Assembly: GCA_907165065.1 (NCBI GenBank)
Contig: OU015541.1
Location: 6,324,001-6,388,000, forward strand
DNA length: 64,000 bases
DNA from: Caprimulgus europaeus
Lineage: Eukaryota; Chordata; Aves; Caprimulgiformes; Caprimulgidae
Reading direction: 5' to 3'
Position numbers and translations under genes: made by a program. The notes below the pieces were generated by a model that worked only from the letters and a program-made list of their open reading frames with translations, had not been told where the DNA came from and searched no databases. The stretch's first letter is position 1. Each line of letters begins with the position of its first letter. Shown here piece by piece: positions 40,201 through 53,764 of the stretch.

Positions 40201-43200
40201 CTGTTTCTTAGGAAGCCTTGGTTTCTTCAGCCATCTTAGACAAACAAATATAGTTCTTATACCAATTCTTACTTTTTGCACCTTTCACTGTGAGGATCTA
40301 GGAGGTGAGAAGAGCTGCTAAACAATGTGGGATTCTGACAGAAAAGACAATTCCTATTACCAGAGTATTTTAGATCTGTATGTATGTAAATAGTATGTTA
40401 GTAGATAGCAACAGATGGCTTTTAACTTAGAAGCAGCATAAGTATAGCAAGTTTTATTTGATCTGATCTGAGGTGGTTAACGGAGCCATTTGTTTACTAG
40501 TGTATTTTTTTTTAAATAAAATAATCCCCAGTGCCCAGAGCATTGTCTGGGTGTTCTTTTATTACAGTTTGTAAAACTCCAAATAAAAATAGGAGGCGAG
40601 CCGATTGTTCTTTGGAGCTTTGCCTGTGCAACAGTTGGGTTCTGGTTGCATCACTAAGTCTTCAAAACAAAGCAAAAATAATCAAAATAGCAAGTTTTCA
40701 CAGCTAGGAATTTACAGTTGTGCTCATCCACACATGAAAATGACATAGCTTCCACATGTTTTTACTACTGCTGTTCACCTAAGAGTAAAGTAAGTGACAA
40801 GTAGGCAGCTGCGAGGATGCACTGGAGACATGCATTTTGGAGTAGTCTCACACTGTTACACCCACTTTCCTCTGAAGTACATTAAGATCATATAAAAAAT
40901 TCACAGTTTTATATGTTCTGGCAATCTTAGATGGCCTTATCTTATCCATTGCTCTCACCAGAACAGGATCATAAATAAGCAGTAGGTTTGTAATAGAACG
41001 TTTTAAAAAGAGGTGGAAGATCATGAGGCTTCTTTCTCACAGCAATGCAAAGCTATGTGGAATTGATTTACAATTCTGACCTGTAAATTCCTCCCTCACT
41101 TCTCCAGTCACTTGCTGTGTTTGCGAGAGTCATGCAGAAGCACAGCCTCCTGCGTCGTGGCATGCCGGCCCCATATGCACATAGTCATTCTTTCCACTAA
41201 CAGTTGTCACTACCACACACGCTCAGACACTGCCCCAGGGCACAGTATAACTATCTTACTTCTTACAGATGCAGCCAGAGCAGACACAGAACAGCTTGTG
41301 TACCCCTCAGTACAAATATGATAAACACAACACCCACAACAGTGGTTTGTGGAGCAAAGCAAGAGGATGGAGAACTAGTCTGGACCGCACTGGCATTCAG
41401 ATATTGGTATATGCTTCCCAGATTAAAATGGAGATGAAACACAACTATAACACAGACTTGCAAAAGTAGCCTTCCTTCCCTGGCACGTGCAACTTTTCAA
41501 TCAAAACACTGCTAAGAGCATACACATGCAGGCAGCAGAGGCACTGAACTCACCAACTCTATTACTGAAGCTACCGTGTGCAGGTAGCTTTGCAAGATCG
41601 GCTTTGCATGCACTGAAGACAGTTGTGCAAACGAGTGAGGGCATCGAGTCACTGCAGCTGGAGGGGACACAGTGACAGCAGCCTCAGAGCAGGGAGTTGA
41701 GCTCTTTAGTTTTGCTGGCATCTCAAGCAGGTTTGGCAACACTGCTCTCCTCCCTCTATCAGTGGCACTGTGGGTGACTGTGCAGCCCAAAGCTCCCTGC
41801 CAGCCTCTGTACGGGTGTACTCCAAGCTACCAACTTGCTCACAATTTGTTAATTAGTCTGGCATGACTAAAAAGAAAAAAATATCAGGGACCACAGTACT
41901 CTAAAAGCACCCTCAGATTTTCTGTTTAGCAGCTACAATGAAGATAGGTCAACCAAGAGTTTTGGTCATCCCATCACCTTTCAGATTATTTCTGCTCCAA
42001 AATATTTCCTTAATCCTTTTTTAAAGTTTGCTTTGATCTAAAATTCCATTTAATGAAAACTTGCAGAAAGAAAAAGAAATCTAACTTTCCAATGTGGGAA
42101 GGAACCAAACCAAGATATCCTAAATTTTCTCCAAGGAAGAAATTGCAGCAGGAGTCCATTTGTACTGCAGCATGGTCAGCTGATGCAGAAAGCTCTCCTT
42201 GACATGAGTGTATGTGTGAGCTCCCCTTGCTGCCTCAACATCGTTTGAATCTACAGACTAAGTTAAACTCACTCAGAAAAACAAAGCGTGATCTCACACT
42301 TGAAAAGGTACCAGCAAATCAACAGGGAGAGGGACACCTGATAAACGTTCAGCCACAAAAGAGCATCAGATAGACCTTTCACTTTCTCTAACACCGAAGC
42401 TCATCAGCCACAGGACCCCAGTGGGGCCAGGCTTTATCAGTATCATGGAGACACTCATTTTTGAAAAAAATAAGTTTCTCTCTGGCTCCAGGACTGATTT
42501 ATAGGAACACTCACAAAGACTGAAGTGGGGAAATACTGAGCCTTCATGCCACATCCTCTACAGCTTAAAAAAACATAGTAAAAATACTTAGCCTCTTCTT
42601 AAGGCACTGAAAGTTCGATTAAAATTAAGAGAAGGAAATATTAATCCTCCTAAAGTTAAACTAGAAGCAGTACATAAGAGTTCAATCAGCAGCCATGCAA
42701 CACTAATAGAGCTCAAGCCCATTACAAATGTCCCAACCTTAGTGCTGCAAAGAAACTCTGGTTCCTCACTCACTTTAAAGAAAGACCAAGCCATGGCTTC
42801 AGCCACTCTCCCACCTACTGCTCTCCCCTTAGTCCACTTTTCTGAAGATCATTCTTCAGAGTACAGGACATCTCAGAGCCACCTCTCCCTCCATATCAGC
42901 CTTGCACTTTTCATAGGCAACACCTAAACAACTGTGTGCAGCACCCCATATGCTGCTCCTTCAGAGCTCTCTGTCCTTGGCAGTGACATTGGCAGCTGTA
43001 TTTCAGATGCCCATGGGGACAGATGTCCTATTATAGCAAGACAAATTGGAAGTGGCATGCGGAGGATGATTGACACCACATGTAAGTTCTTATTCTGTCA
43101 AAGCTTTACAATGTTGTTAGTTGTCAAACCCAACCACCCTGCCACAGCTTTGCCACAATCCTACATGATACCCAATGTCTACCAGGCTTTTCATCCGCTC

Positions 43201-43359
43201 ACAACAGCGTTGACAAATTCTTTTCCTCATGTTGTACGTATACCTTCTGCATAGCCTAAAGCCATGCAGTCTTGTGAAAGTTTATTTGCTTTGTAGAGGA
43301 TGATGCAAAAATATTTTTTTTTGCTAGACTTGTAAGAGAGGAGGTTCTCTTAATTCCTT
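34257..43359. other. Non-coding stretch
   Basis: Unique DNA contains the candidate element at 40440. A GC-richer patch (39180-39400) gives overlapping spurious frames on both strands. At 38575-38615, GCATTCAATGGGACTG resembles a fragment of an old amniote repeat but is too short to assign. No exon is supported. Confidence 0.65.
40440..40650. promoter_or_regulatory. Candidate conserved non-coding element with SOX-type words
   Basis: This unique segment includes GATCTGATCTGAGG (direct GATCT repeat), GTGGTTAACGGAGCC, AGAGCATTGTCTGGG and GCGAGCCGATTGTTCTTTGG. The ATTGTC and ATTGTTC words fit SOX/HMG sites. Three CpGs survive in otherwise AT-rich DNA. No ORF or repeat is recognisable. Enhancer identity is inference. 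Confidence 0.3.
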
Positions 43360-43407
43360 AAAAAAAAAAAAAAGGGGGGGGGGAGCTTTTTAAGTTAAAA
43401 AAAAAAA
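43360..43407. repeat. Homopolymer block A14-G10 ... A11
   Basis: Fourteen A are followed directly by ten G (43360-43383), then AGCTTTTTAAGTT and eleven A (43397-43407). Pure homopolymers this long are prone to slippage and sequencing error, so the exact lengths are uncertain. No gene is associated. Confidence 0.9.
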
Positions 43408-43631
43408 TTAGATCTAGGGCAAAATCTTTTCAGCAAATTCACCTCAAAGTTCAGCTAATATAGGAACTGCCAGATCTAGATCAGCTGACAGTCACAACAG
43501 TCCTGCCTCCTGACACCCACACAGCCCAACTCTGGCTACATGCAGAAAGACATTTTACAGTACTTAGCTACAGAATCACGTCTCCACAATAGGAAGGGGA
43601 AAAAAAAAATTCTCTCATTCATCAGTTCAGT

Positions 43632-43707
43632 AAAGTTTTACTTCTGCCCTGGAGGAAAAGGATTTAAGGAAAGTTTTACTTCTGCCCTAGAGGAGGAAGA
43701 TTTACAT
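43632..43707 (+). repeat. 38-bp tandem duplication, two copies
   Basis: Copy 1 is 43632-43669 and copy 2 is 43670-43707. The first 19 bases of each (AAAGTTTTACTTCTGCCCT) are identical, the next base differs (G/A), and GAGGA and GATTTA are shared at matching offsets. Divergence is concentrated in the last third. It is a simple local duplication with no known function. Confidence 0.9.
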
Positions 43708-46700
43708 CCCTCCACAAAACCAACTGTTTTGTTAGGGGGAGGTTCCCTTTTTTTTTTTTGGTTAATTTTTAATGTAACAAATTTGAACACTTACATTATC
43801 CAGAGAACCACTGCAGAGATAAGGATTAAAGCATATTGACAGTTCTCTGGCTTGCAAAAACGTTTTCTTTATGATCTTAGAAGGTTTGTTTCATGTGCAT
43901 TTAGCAGAGCCAACTACTGCCATCACTGCTGACTTCAACACTCCTGTGAACCCAGTAAGGCAAATCCAAAGGTTGCTTCCAATAGTAAATATCTGCAGAG
44001 CCAGAAGCTGCTAAGTACCTAAATCACTGATTAACTTGCTAAAATTTGGTATGCCAGATTATCATAAAAAAATACAAAACAACAAGTAGCAAAGACAGAA
44101 ATAACACACATGTATTGGAATATCTTGTCAATGAGCACTTGCCTGCTCATTCATTTTTTTACTATGTTATCATGAAACTATTTCAAACAGTTTTAAGCAA
44201 GAGTTTTAAAATATTCAGAGATTTATCTAACCCTTACTTCAGGTATGAGAATCTGTTCAGGCATTAAAATGCAGAACTACTAAAAAAACCCAAAACATAT
44301 CGTTACTAGAAAAAATGATACACCAAGTAGAGTCGTAAGAGAGCAAAGAGAGTTCAGTGGCGATTCAGTTCCTTCCTTGAACTACCTGTATATTTACAGT
44401 TCCTGCTATGCCCATTGTGCTGGGTTGTACCTCCCTGTCCTCACTGAGGGTTCAGTTTCAAGGGTTCGATATGCATTGAATTTCTAAGCTTTTTTCCAGC
44501 CAACATGTCATACTGCAGAGAAGCAAGAGAGATCTTTTCCTACCAAAATAAATGAAAGAAGCTGGGTCTTCAATTCTGTGCACTTGAGAGCTCAGTGCCT
44601 TTTGGTTTTGTTTTTTTTTGTATTACAATTTCAAAAGCTGAGCTATGCCGTTTTTGAACCCATGGTAACCCAACCAAATTCACTGTAACCTTTAATACTT
44701 GTTTAGTTATGATTACTTTTATATAAATGGAAATCAAGAGAAAAGAAATCAAATAGCACCAACCCTCCCCTCTCTTTTGTGTTATTTTCTATTAGATATG
44801 AAAGGACCCTGGATATTTTGATAGAAGGAAGATAAGAATTTCAGCTTCGAGAAGAGCATTTACCTTTAGACTTCTATAACTCCTCTATTTACTCCCAAAC
44901 TTCACAGGAACATGTAAATACTCTGCATCTTGACCAGGAGAAGGGAAAACAAAAATCAAGGCAATGTAACGATGGTCAGACCTCACTTTAGCTCCCTGAA
45001 AAGATCAATTTAAAGATTCACAGTTAAAAATAGTCAGCTGAATCCTCAACTTGTTCTCAGGTCTGCAAAGTTGAATATTTCACATCCCAAACACCTTTTG
45101 ATCATGGTTTTTCTTATAAAATTCAGTCTAGATTGGGGTAGAAGAAAAAAGCCTTGAAGAGGCAATCGACAATGGAGATCTCCTGTATTGAGTTTTCTCC
45201 ACTGAATTAAAAAATGCACATCTAGCAGGCTGTCACTCAAAGGTGACTCCTCTGTGTGACAGCATGAACTGAACCATGCCTGATCTGTGCTGCACAGTAA
45301 ATGTCATGTAAGCGCCAAGGATGTCTCCATGCGTGGATGAGGGGAAGGACTGCACAAGTTTAAAGTGCTACGTTGCTTAGTTTGGGAGAGCTCATCAAGA
45401 CTCAGGGCAAGCTGCACATGGTACTGCCGTGCCAGTATCTGCTAAACTACAAGTGATCAAGTGATATCATGAGGTTGCGGCATTTATCCACACCCCATTC
45501 ACAACTGCACCCATCTAGCTTCCAGTACGGCAGCAAAGGAAAACAAACAAACCTGGGACAACACATGACGCAGGTTGGAGGAGCGTGTTTTGACTGATGG
45601 AGCAACTCCTAAAGAATCACAGGGCATGTAGCAGATTACATTTCAAACTTGAATAGCGTTTTCTGCCTTTGGAAAAGTCAATCACTTGAGACATATGAGC
45701 ACAGCTCTACATACTGACATACCAGCTCAGGCGAGTAGAAACAGTTCCAATGCAGCCCACATTTCCCCTGCAGAAAGGCCAGGCTGGACTGCTGCTGGGT
45801 CTGCTTAGTTCACCCGTGTTTGTCTGGTACCACTCACAGGGTACAGGCAAAACCAGGAGTTTCCTTCCCCCTGGCCACAGAAACACTGTGTTGCAAAGGT
45901 TCACATGTACTTTCTTTTTTTTTTTAATTATGGTAATTCTATTAACAGGGATCAGAAAAACAAAAATAAAATGAACACAGAAGTCTTATCATTAGCAAAG
46001 GATTTCATCAGAAAAACACTTGCAAGTCAGGGCAGGAACTACACCTTGCTTTGCGTTTGGAACGCAGCTTGTGCCTCCTCAGTACTACCACAGTGCAAAT
46101 ATTTTGTTATTTACCAAAAAGATGAAAAAACTTATGTTCTACAGTTGCATAATCAGGACTCCAGAAGCTTGGAGATGCTTGAATTAACACATTTTTTAAT
46201 TTTAAGAAGCTTAAGTGAAGAAATTTAGACCATCACCACTTAAATGTTGTTATTTTGTGCCCATAGGGCCACACTGCTCTACGCATGGGGCAGATGGTGC
46301 TTGTGGAACAGGAATCCTCCCCATACCTGGAATGCCCTACGCCTTCTTTACCACCCATCATAAAAAACCCCCCAAAAAATAGCAAAATAGATTTTAACAA
46401 ATTTATTTTCACTATAACTTGATAAGATAAGCTGCTTTTTGGTTCTTTTGGGTATTTGGGGGTTTTTTATTTAGGGTTTTGTTTGTTTGGGGTTTTTGGG
46501 GGTTTTGTTGTTGTTATAGGGTCTTTTTGGTGGGTTGTTTTGTTTTGTTTTTTTCCTAGAGTGGCTGGAATACAAAGAAAAAGACTAAAGTTCTCAAGGA
46601 TTAGTGACTTCTGGATGCTGTGCTCAAAGTGCCATACCTAATTTACTTAAAAGAGCATTCAGTATTTTTATGGCATATAATATATCCAATGAGCAACTCC

Positions 46701-47880
46701 CCAAGCTTCACTCAGAGCAGTGGCTACACAGTAATTCCCAAATGGGAAGTCAAGACCTCAAAGGCAGTCAAACACTTCTGGACTAAATAAGAAGCACAGA
46801 TAAGTGGTATGGGAAAGCCATTCCAATGGTTCAAGCCTGCCAAAATAATAAGCCATGGAATTTTGGGACAGAAATTGTTTCCTAACCATCACACACTGGC
46901 ATCAGAAACAGCAGATTAGCTGGACCAAGAAACATGTCTTACAAACATGTCTCCCTAATAGACAAACCAGGTATCACAAATTTATCTATTAATAATATGT
47001 GATTTATCATTTGCAGTGATCTGACACTAAGAATTGTGGGGCTTTGCCAGCAACTTGTCACACTATATCCATTTGAAAAGTTCAGGTGGATGATGAGACT
47101 AGGCTGAAAATGAAACTTCAAAGTCAAAATTATTCCCAACGTTAAATAGTCTAAATTGTTTGGTACCACTACTCCATCTGAGAGTTACAAAAGCATCAAC
47201 TGTTACCCAGGCTTCTCCTCAGGACCTTTCTGTACCCGAAGAGATGACTGAGTTTACCCATTTCAGGATCAAATTAGGTTGCACTAGTCAATGGCACAAA
47301 ACTGAGCACCACTTCACCCCGTCTGCCTGCAGCGCTCCGAGCACCGCAGAATAATATCCAGATGATTTTCATGATACCCAGAACTATGCAAAAGGCAATC
47401 AGAGTTTTCATCTAGCTGGTTCATTAGTGATGGCAGACAACACAATTCAGTCAAGGCTTTATTTCCCATGATCTGAGAATTTACTATTCTCAACACCCGT
47501 TAGCTGCAGCCCCAAATCCCAATCCTCTCAGCTGACAGAACCTGTATTTCTAACAAAATTTTCATTCTCTCAAATAAGCATTCTTCTAATTGAACACCAG
47601 TGACACAAACATCTGTATGTGGCCCATATCAATTTTAAAGACTTGTATCATCCATGTTGGTGTTGTACATGTGATGTATTTAAACACCTCTGCATGAGTG
47701 GGGCTAAGGAGAAGAAAGGGCAAGGGGAACAGCTATTCCCATTAACAGCTCCAGGCATCTAATTTCAGCAACACCAGAGCAGCAGTTGGTGCTGAGAGTG
47801 GCTCCCCAGGAACACAATTTCAGCACTTAACCTAGATACCTACAGGACATGACATCAATAGCCCCACCTGCAAGCAAAAT
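43708..47880. other. Non-coding stretch
   Basis: No gene is seen. Notable parts are the T12 run at 43749-43760, T-rich runs near 44609 and 45913, and the G/T tract at 46441. Open frames of up to ~107 codons (45905-46228) lack any domain. Confidence 0.65.
46441..46556 (+). repeat. G/T low-complexity tract with multiple G-runs
   Basis: This tract is built almost only of T and G. G-runs of three or more occur at 46450-46452, 46458-46462, 46474-46476, 46489-46492, 46498-46502, 46519-46521 and 46532-46534. Four or more G-runs separated by 5-12 bases make G-quadruplex folding possible on the plus strand. It has no coding potential beyond a meaningless open frame. Confidence 0.85.
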
Positions 47881-47975
47881 GCCCCAGGTTACCCAGCTGG
47901 TGTGGGGCAGGGCACGAAACCAAATCCTGATTTCCCCATACTCCCAATTAGCATCTTCCTTGCTGGATGGGCCTT
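47881..47975 (-). mobile_element. MIR-like SINE remnant, minus orientation
   Basis: The plus strand reads GCCCCAGGTTACCCAGCTGG, TGTGGGGCAGGGCACGAAAC, CAAATCCTGATTTCC and then TTGCTGGATGGGCC. It tracks 'GCCCAAGGTCACACAGCTAGTAAGTGGCAGAGCTGGGATTCGAACCCAGGTCTCCTGACTCC...CCACTAGACC', the reverse complement of the MIR tRNA-like head. The B-box region is degenerate. Sequence just 5' (47750-47880) may be a further old repeat part but is not assignable. Confidence 0.55.
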
Positions 47976-49192
47976 CCGTCACCAAGATGCTTGTGGGGAA
48001 CAATTGTACCTGCTGAGCAGGGATGGATTTCAAGAATCACAGTTCACTGTAGTGTCTTCTTCCTTCCTCCCCCACCCAAGTGAGCAAGGCTGTCCTGATC
48101 TAAAGGAAAAACAAACTCGCTGCAGGATTTGTTTGAGGAGAAAAATAATCCTCTTCTCTCCCTCAACAAGGGTCACTAGTAGACATGTTAGAAGTTCTCA
48201 TTTTGCTTTCAACCAAGACTTTTTTTTTTTTTGGACAGGAAAATGTTGGCATTTTTTCTTCTGTAACTGTGAGCATCCTTCCTTCAGTTTTAGGAGAGGG
48301 AGAAAATTGTGATTTTTTTATACTTTTAAAAAATACAAACCACCCAACAAACAAAACCAAGGACAATTGCAAGTTGCGTTCGCACTGTGAAATATTGCAT
48401 CAGTCAGCAGAAACACAGGATATTCGGAATTCCTTTTTCTTAATATTTTCAGAAAAATAAATCAGTCTCCCCTGCAGTACCTGAGGTTGAAAGCAGTGTT
48501 CAATCCTTCCTTGCTGCTCCAAACAGACAGCAAAACTCTGAATGTGCTGAACACTTCAGAGACTCCAGCCACTGCAGTGCAGGTAGAATCTGGTTCCCCC
48601 TTCCCAAGATTTCAGCAATTCTCTTTACTCTTGCTAACAAGTACCATTGATCCATTTTTCCTCCTATCTGCATTTCCCTCTGGATCCCAGCAGGTGAGCT
48701 GCAGGAAATAGCACCTGCAAGGAAGGAAAATCCCAAATAGCTCATTCTGATATACCACGTCAGCACCGCTCTTCTCTTGGCCTGTTGGATAGCTTCAGGT
48801 TAAATACCCAGTTAATGATAACGAAATAAAACTCAACTTTTTTCACTGTGCTGGCTTCCATTTCTGGGAATTTTAACAATTCCCTGGTAAACCCAACTTT
48901 TAAGAGTTGCACTGATGACTAATCACTAACAGACATGTAGTCACAGCTGCTCACATATTTATTTCTTGTCTAAACCCAACTCTGAGTAACTTAAGCACCT
49001 TAATAGAAGTAGAATAATAAATACAGTCCAAATATAGGCAGCAATCCAACACAGCCATCACAGCTCTCTCTCAAATCCCCCATCTTTCAACAGTGCTCAC
49101 TGCAATAGCTCTTACTATTGTATAACAAGAATGTAACAGAAAAGCAGACTAGGAGAGACTGGCATAGTTATCATATTTACTGCTTTCACCTA

Positions 49193-49248
49193 GTTTTTTT
49201 TTTTTGGGTGGTTTTTGGTTTTGTTTGGGTTTGTTGGTTGTTTTTTTC
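49193..49248 (+). repeat. T/G low-complexity tract
   Basis: A T12 run leads into GGGTGG, GGTTTTG, GGGTTTG and GGTTG units and a terminal T7. It is part of the recurrent T/G tract family of this window. Confidence 0.85.
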
Positions 49249-51469
49249 ACAGAGCACATTCAAGTTTGTCACAAATTCTTTCTCCATACAAAGCAATAAC
49301 CTACTGCTCTAACAGACTTGGGCAGAGATAAATCAAACATTTATGAGTCTGCTGGACAGGATGAAGGAAGGGAAATTCTACTGTTGATTCGAGCTTGGGT
49401 TTTCACCTCACTTTGAGCAGGAGGTAGCCATGGCTGTGTTACTCCAGTTGGGACATACTATCCAAGGTTTCCCAGGTGAGACAGAGCCTAGCCAACATGC
49501 TCCCTGCAAGCAAAAGGCGTTGGAGCCAAGTACTCACCCAAGGAACAGAGAGCACAGGCATCTGGGCTTCCTAGTCCCAAGGGAATTGTAACAAGGTAAG
49601 GGAACAACCAAGCAAAAAAAAATCAGCTGTTAAGCAAACAGCTTTGGTTTAATTGGCAGGGTGACTACTTCATTAATGACAACCCCAAGCATCAAAAATA
49701 AATCTTGGTTGTGTGTTCTGAGGATCCTATGAATTACCCATAAGGAAATGAAAACAGAGAGGATATATTTTGAAGCTACGTTTTTGGCATTTCTTATTAG
49801 ACTTTTTCCATGTACTTTGATATTTTTTTTCCCCTGAAAGAATATACATAAATTCTTCTGAATTAAAACATTTAATATAATCATGTGATTACATCTTTAC
49901 AAAGATTAAAATCTACAAAATATCAATCTCCCAGTAAAAAAAAATAATCAAACAATCAGGCTATTGATTTTATCTTATATAGCACCAAGTTTATCTTGCT
50001 TAGGTTGAGTTTACAAGGAGTGAACTTAACAGAAACTGTTTTGTCTCAATAGCAACATATATGTAAGCAGTTCAGGTGGCTATCACTGCTTTGAATTTTT
50101 CCTTCACAAGGGTATGTATTCTCAAAATGTAGAGCAGCATTTAAGAAAACTGTGTGAAAAAAGTGTTTGTACATACCACTATACAACCATAGACATCTAG
50201 CTATACCTATTAGTTCTGACCTCATTTCGAAGTTAGATATTAATTTAAAAAATAAATAAATTTTTAAAAAGAAAAGTCTGTCTTTTAGGGTTTTCCCACT
50301 CTTCAATTTACTTTGATAGACAAAACCCTTCGTTCTTGACCTGGCCTCTGTCATAAAGGTTGGCTCTTTTCACTCAGACATACAGTGAAGGTAAATCCTG
50401 CTGTTGCAGTCCATCAAATAAGTTTCTGTCTCCTCTAACCTATAATTGAGGTTGTAACAGATGGCTTTGCATTTTGCAAGACCAAAGGTTGTGCAACTGC
50501 AGCAGCTTTATTTAAAGGGAAAGATTTATCAGAGCACAGAGTAAGGTAGGAGTTTGTGGAAGATGAAAAATAATTTCTCACTTTGAAGGAAGACTCACTA
50601 GTACAGCATTTAAAAGCTCACCTGCCTGTGTCTTCTCCATTCTTGTTAGTACTTTCAGTGGAAATAATAAAACATGCATGCCTGGGTGATTAAGGACTTA
50701 CATCTCCTACTGTAATGCCACAGACTTTATTGTACTGAGGTCAGGTGGAAGGGCTGTACAACCATTCAAGGTGCAGGCTGCTCCACCAGTCTCCAAGCTT
50801 AGCCAGGAGAAGCGATGTTTTGTGGGTGATACTCCTGGCTTGTCATGCAGTTTCTTTGTGCAGGAGCTCAAAAAACCAGGAGCAGAATACTTGGAGGCAA
50901 GGCAACAGGAAGGCTCAGCAAGAGAGCCTCCAGCAAACACCACTCAGTCTGGTACAAAACCCAGTCTTTGGGTCACAGAGCTCCTTCAAATCAACAACAA
51001 CCTGTGCTTTCCAGAGGGATCTCAGCTGTCAGTAGGCTCAAGCCCAATTATATTGGGATCACACCCAACAATTTGTCTGGGGACAGCTTCCTGAACCGGT
51101 CACTTGCCAAGATTTTGTTTGTTTGGTAACAGGATGGGAAGAGTCCCTTATGGCCCTGAGAGAGGTTATTTCAGTGCTGCACCTGGGCACATCTCAGAGC
51201 AGCTCTTCTGCATCGCTCACCCAGAGCGTTTCTCCCTGTTTTACATAGCTCTCTCGTTTTAAGCCTGTTAAGTGAGTCCAGTCCCCCAGGCAGAAGGGTG
51301 GTACCTTCCAACTTTCTGGCTTGCCATGGTCTGTTTATCAGATCTAATGAAGACATTTATGGGTTGATGGTCTGACAGATGCTCAATTTTCTGACTGGAT
51401 GAGGAAGTCAAACTGTTATATAAGAAGCCAATAAGTACCATTCATTCCTAAAGCAATAAAACACTGCCA

Positions 51470-51560
51470 CATTTCCAAGTTAATTGGCACAACCGAGCCA
51501 TTTTGCTGGGAGTGCATTTAATCAAATTTAATCTTTAGTTAGGGGCTTCTGTAGCACCCT
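51470..51560. promoter_or_regulatory. Candidate conserved non-coding element
   Basis: CAAGTTAATTGGCACAACCG, AGCCATTTTGCTGGGAGTGC and ATTTAATCAAATTTAATC form a compact non-repetitive block with homeodomain-like (TTAATTGG) and TAATC words. No ORF is supported. Confidence 0.25.
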
Positions 51561-51949
51561 GCACTATACTATCTGAAGATCTAGAACAGTAATGATTGCT
51601 ATTACAATGCACTGTAGCTGTATCCAGGATCAAAACATATTGCTAACACAGCAAAACCTTCTTGGAGACATTTACACCTTTACCATTTGCATATGTGGTG
51701 GGGGTTAACACAGAGGTTTCCCAACAAGTTAAAGTTCAGAAGGTTGTTCCCCTCCTTTACCCAGAACACTATGGTATTCTTAAAAATTCTGAAAGCAGTT
51801 GAAGACTTCCTTATTAAAAAAAAATAAATAATAAATCCATCCCCTAATAAGGTTTTCTCAGCACTGGCTATCCTAGGTGTTTACTAGAGGCACCACTTTG
51901 CCATCCACCATACATTAAACTCAGGAGTGTTTTGCACTAAAGCACTAAG

Positions 51950-52110
51950 GCTTGATGGGGCACGTTTTATGGGTTCATTACAGTGTGCCTCTGGAGTATT
52001 GCAAGGCATGAGACCAAAGGCTATATGTCCCATTGGCTGCCTGAGTCATTTGTTAATGGCCCCATTAAACACTCCCTCAAGCTTTCGATTGCAGTTATCC
52101 AGTTTTCTTT
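51950..52110. promoter_or_regulatory. Candidate conserved non-coding element
   Basis: The unique block has GGGGCACGTTTTATGGG, CTCTGGAGTATTGC, CCCATTGGCTGCCTGAGTCA (CCAAT plus AP-1-like TGAGTCA) and AATGGCCCCATTAAACACTC. Adjacent to it are a T-rich run and a gene-free stretch. No repeat family is recognisable. Confidence 0.28.
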
Positions 52111-53764
52111 CAAATTATTTTTTTTTCCTTTTGATTTATGCTTCCACGGCTGAAGAATATCCTTAGAGAGTCACAGCAAGGCAGCCAGGTCCAGTGTCTG
52201 AAAAGCCCTAATCCCAGGACCTTGACATGGAGGTGTCAACTCCACAACCATGCTGGAGGCCTCCTGCCATCTGTCCTCCTGCCCTCAATCCCATGGTGCA
52301 CTAGCCACAAGAGGGGGACAGAGGCTCACCCTACCTTACATGAACATCATAGGTTGGTCAGGCAAGGGATAGCTGGACAACCAGACCTCCAAAAATCTCT
52401 CCCTTCAAAGACCAAGGAGCATCCTTTTCTTTTGCTTAGCATCAGTATTCACACTCCCATGCACAGAGGAATACAGCATCATTATTAATGACTTTAAGTG
52501 AGTGTATAGGAAATTCAGTTCAAGAGTAATTCACCTTTCTTACTGCCATGAACCAGTGATGCCGAGATGCACAGACAACAAGCCATACAAACTCCATCAT
52601 GCTGACCTTCAAGGGCCACCTTCCCCTCCAGAGGATTTCCATCCTCTCTGCCACTGGAATAATTGCATTCAACAGACAAGAATTAATAGTGATACTGAGC
52701 TTTCTGCTATCTCAGGAGATAAACACCACTACTTGGAAGTGACAGAATAAAGGAAAAACTCATAAACCCCTAAATCACTCCCCCATGATTTACCCTGTTG
52801 CTGCTGTATTAGGAAATGTCAAGCTGCATCTTCAAGAGTGGACCTGTCTCTGCAGCAAAAGCACAGAAAGCTGGCAGTTGAGAAAGCAGAACGGATGACA
52901 GTTTTTGGCAGCAGTTTCAGCTGTCTTGTTGGGTTTTTCAGATTAATCAGCCCCTTTGGAACACTGAACAGATCATCAGGACAATCCCTCAATCCAAGGT
53001 CTTTGCACTGGGGGCGGGGGGGAGTCACAAACTGGGACAGCAGCATAACAGAAACAGCTTTCTGAAAGGGACTCAGTCTTGGCTCTGAGAAAGGTCCTTA
53101 TCAAGACAGTGCCTAAAGCCAATGGCATGTCTGTTCCGTCATCCCTCTGCATGTGCTCACACATGGTGTGTTTTTTCAATGTGATTTTTCAGGAAGTCAT
53201 GAATTGAAAAAAAAGCTCCTCTCCATGCCCCTCAATCACCTCATTCCAAGCTCTGTAAAACACATCTTGTTTCTGCCAGATGCCAAAAATATCAACCATT
53301 TTCTTTCAAGGAAAGATCTTCCTTCCTCAATATCCAAGACTACATGCATATGCTCAATACATTTTGTTTGAAACATTCAGTTTTGCTTTATATAGGAGAC
53401 AAATAATCAAGAACCTTTTATTCTCTTAAAAATCCATCCACAACAGGAAGTTTCCAGAATCTTTGTTCCCCCACCCATGAATTCTGAAATCAAGATACTT
53501 ACATGCCTAACTGCCTCCCCCCTAAAAATCAATTGATGTTAGGAGTTAATTTCCTTCTTTCACATTTTTACTTCTTCAGCACTACTGTTGCTGTTTAATG
53601 GATTTCAGCTCTCTTCTCTCCTCAAAAGGCATCTGCATTTCAAAAAAGGAGCATGTATTTGCCTTAGTCCTACTATTTACTGGTGCAAGTAGTCCTATGC
53701 ACCTGGATGAGTATCTACCAAAGTCAGTGGGTGTTAAGGGCTGCCTGTTCTAACCTGGATGCAG

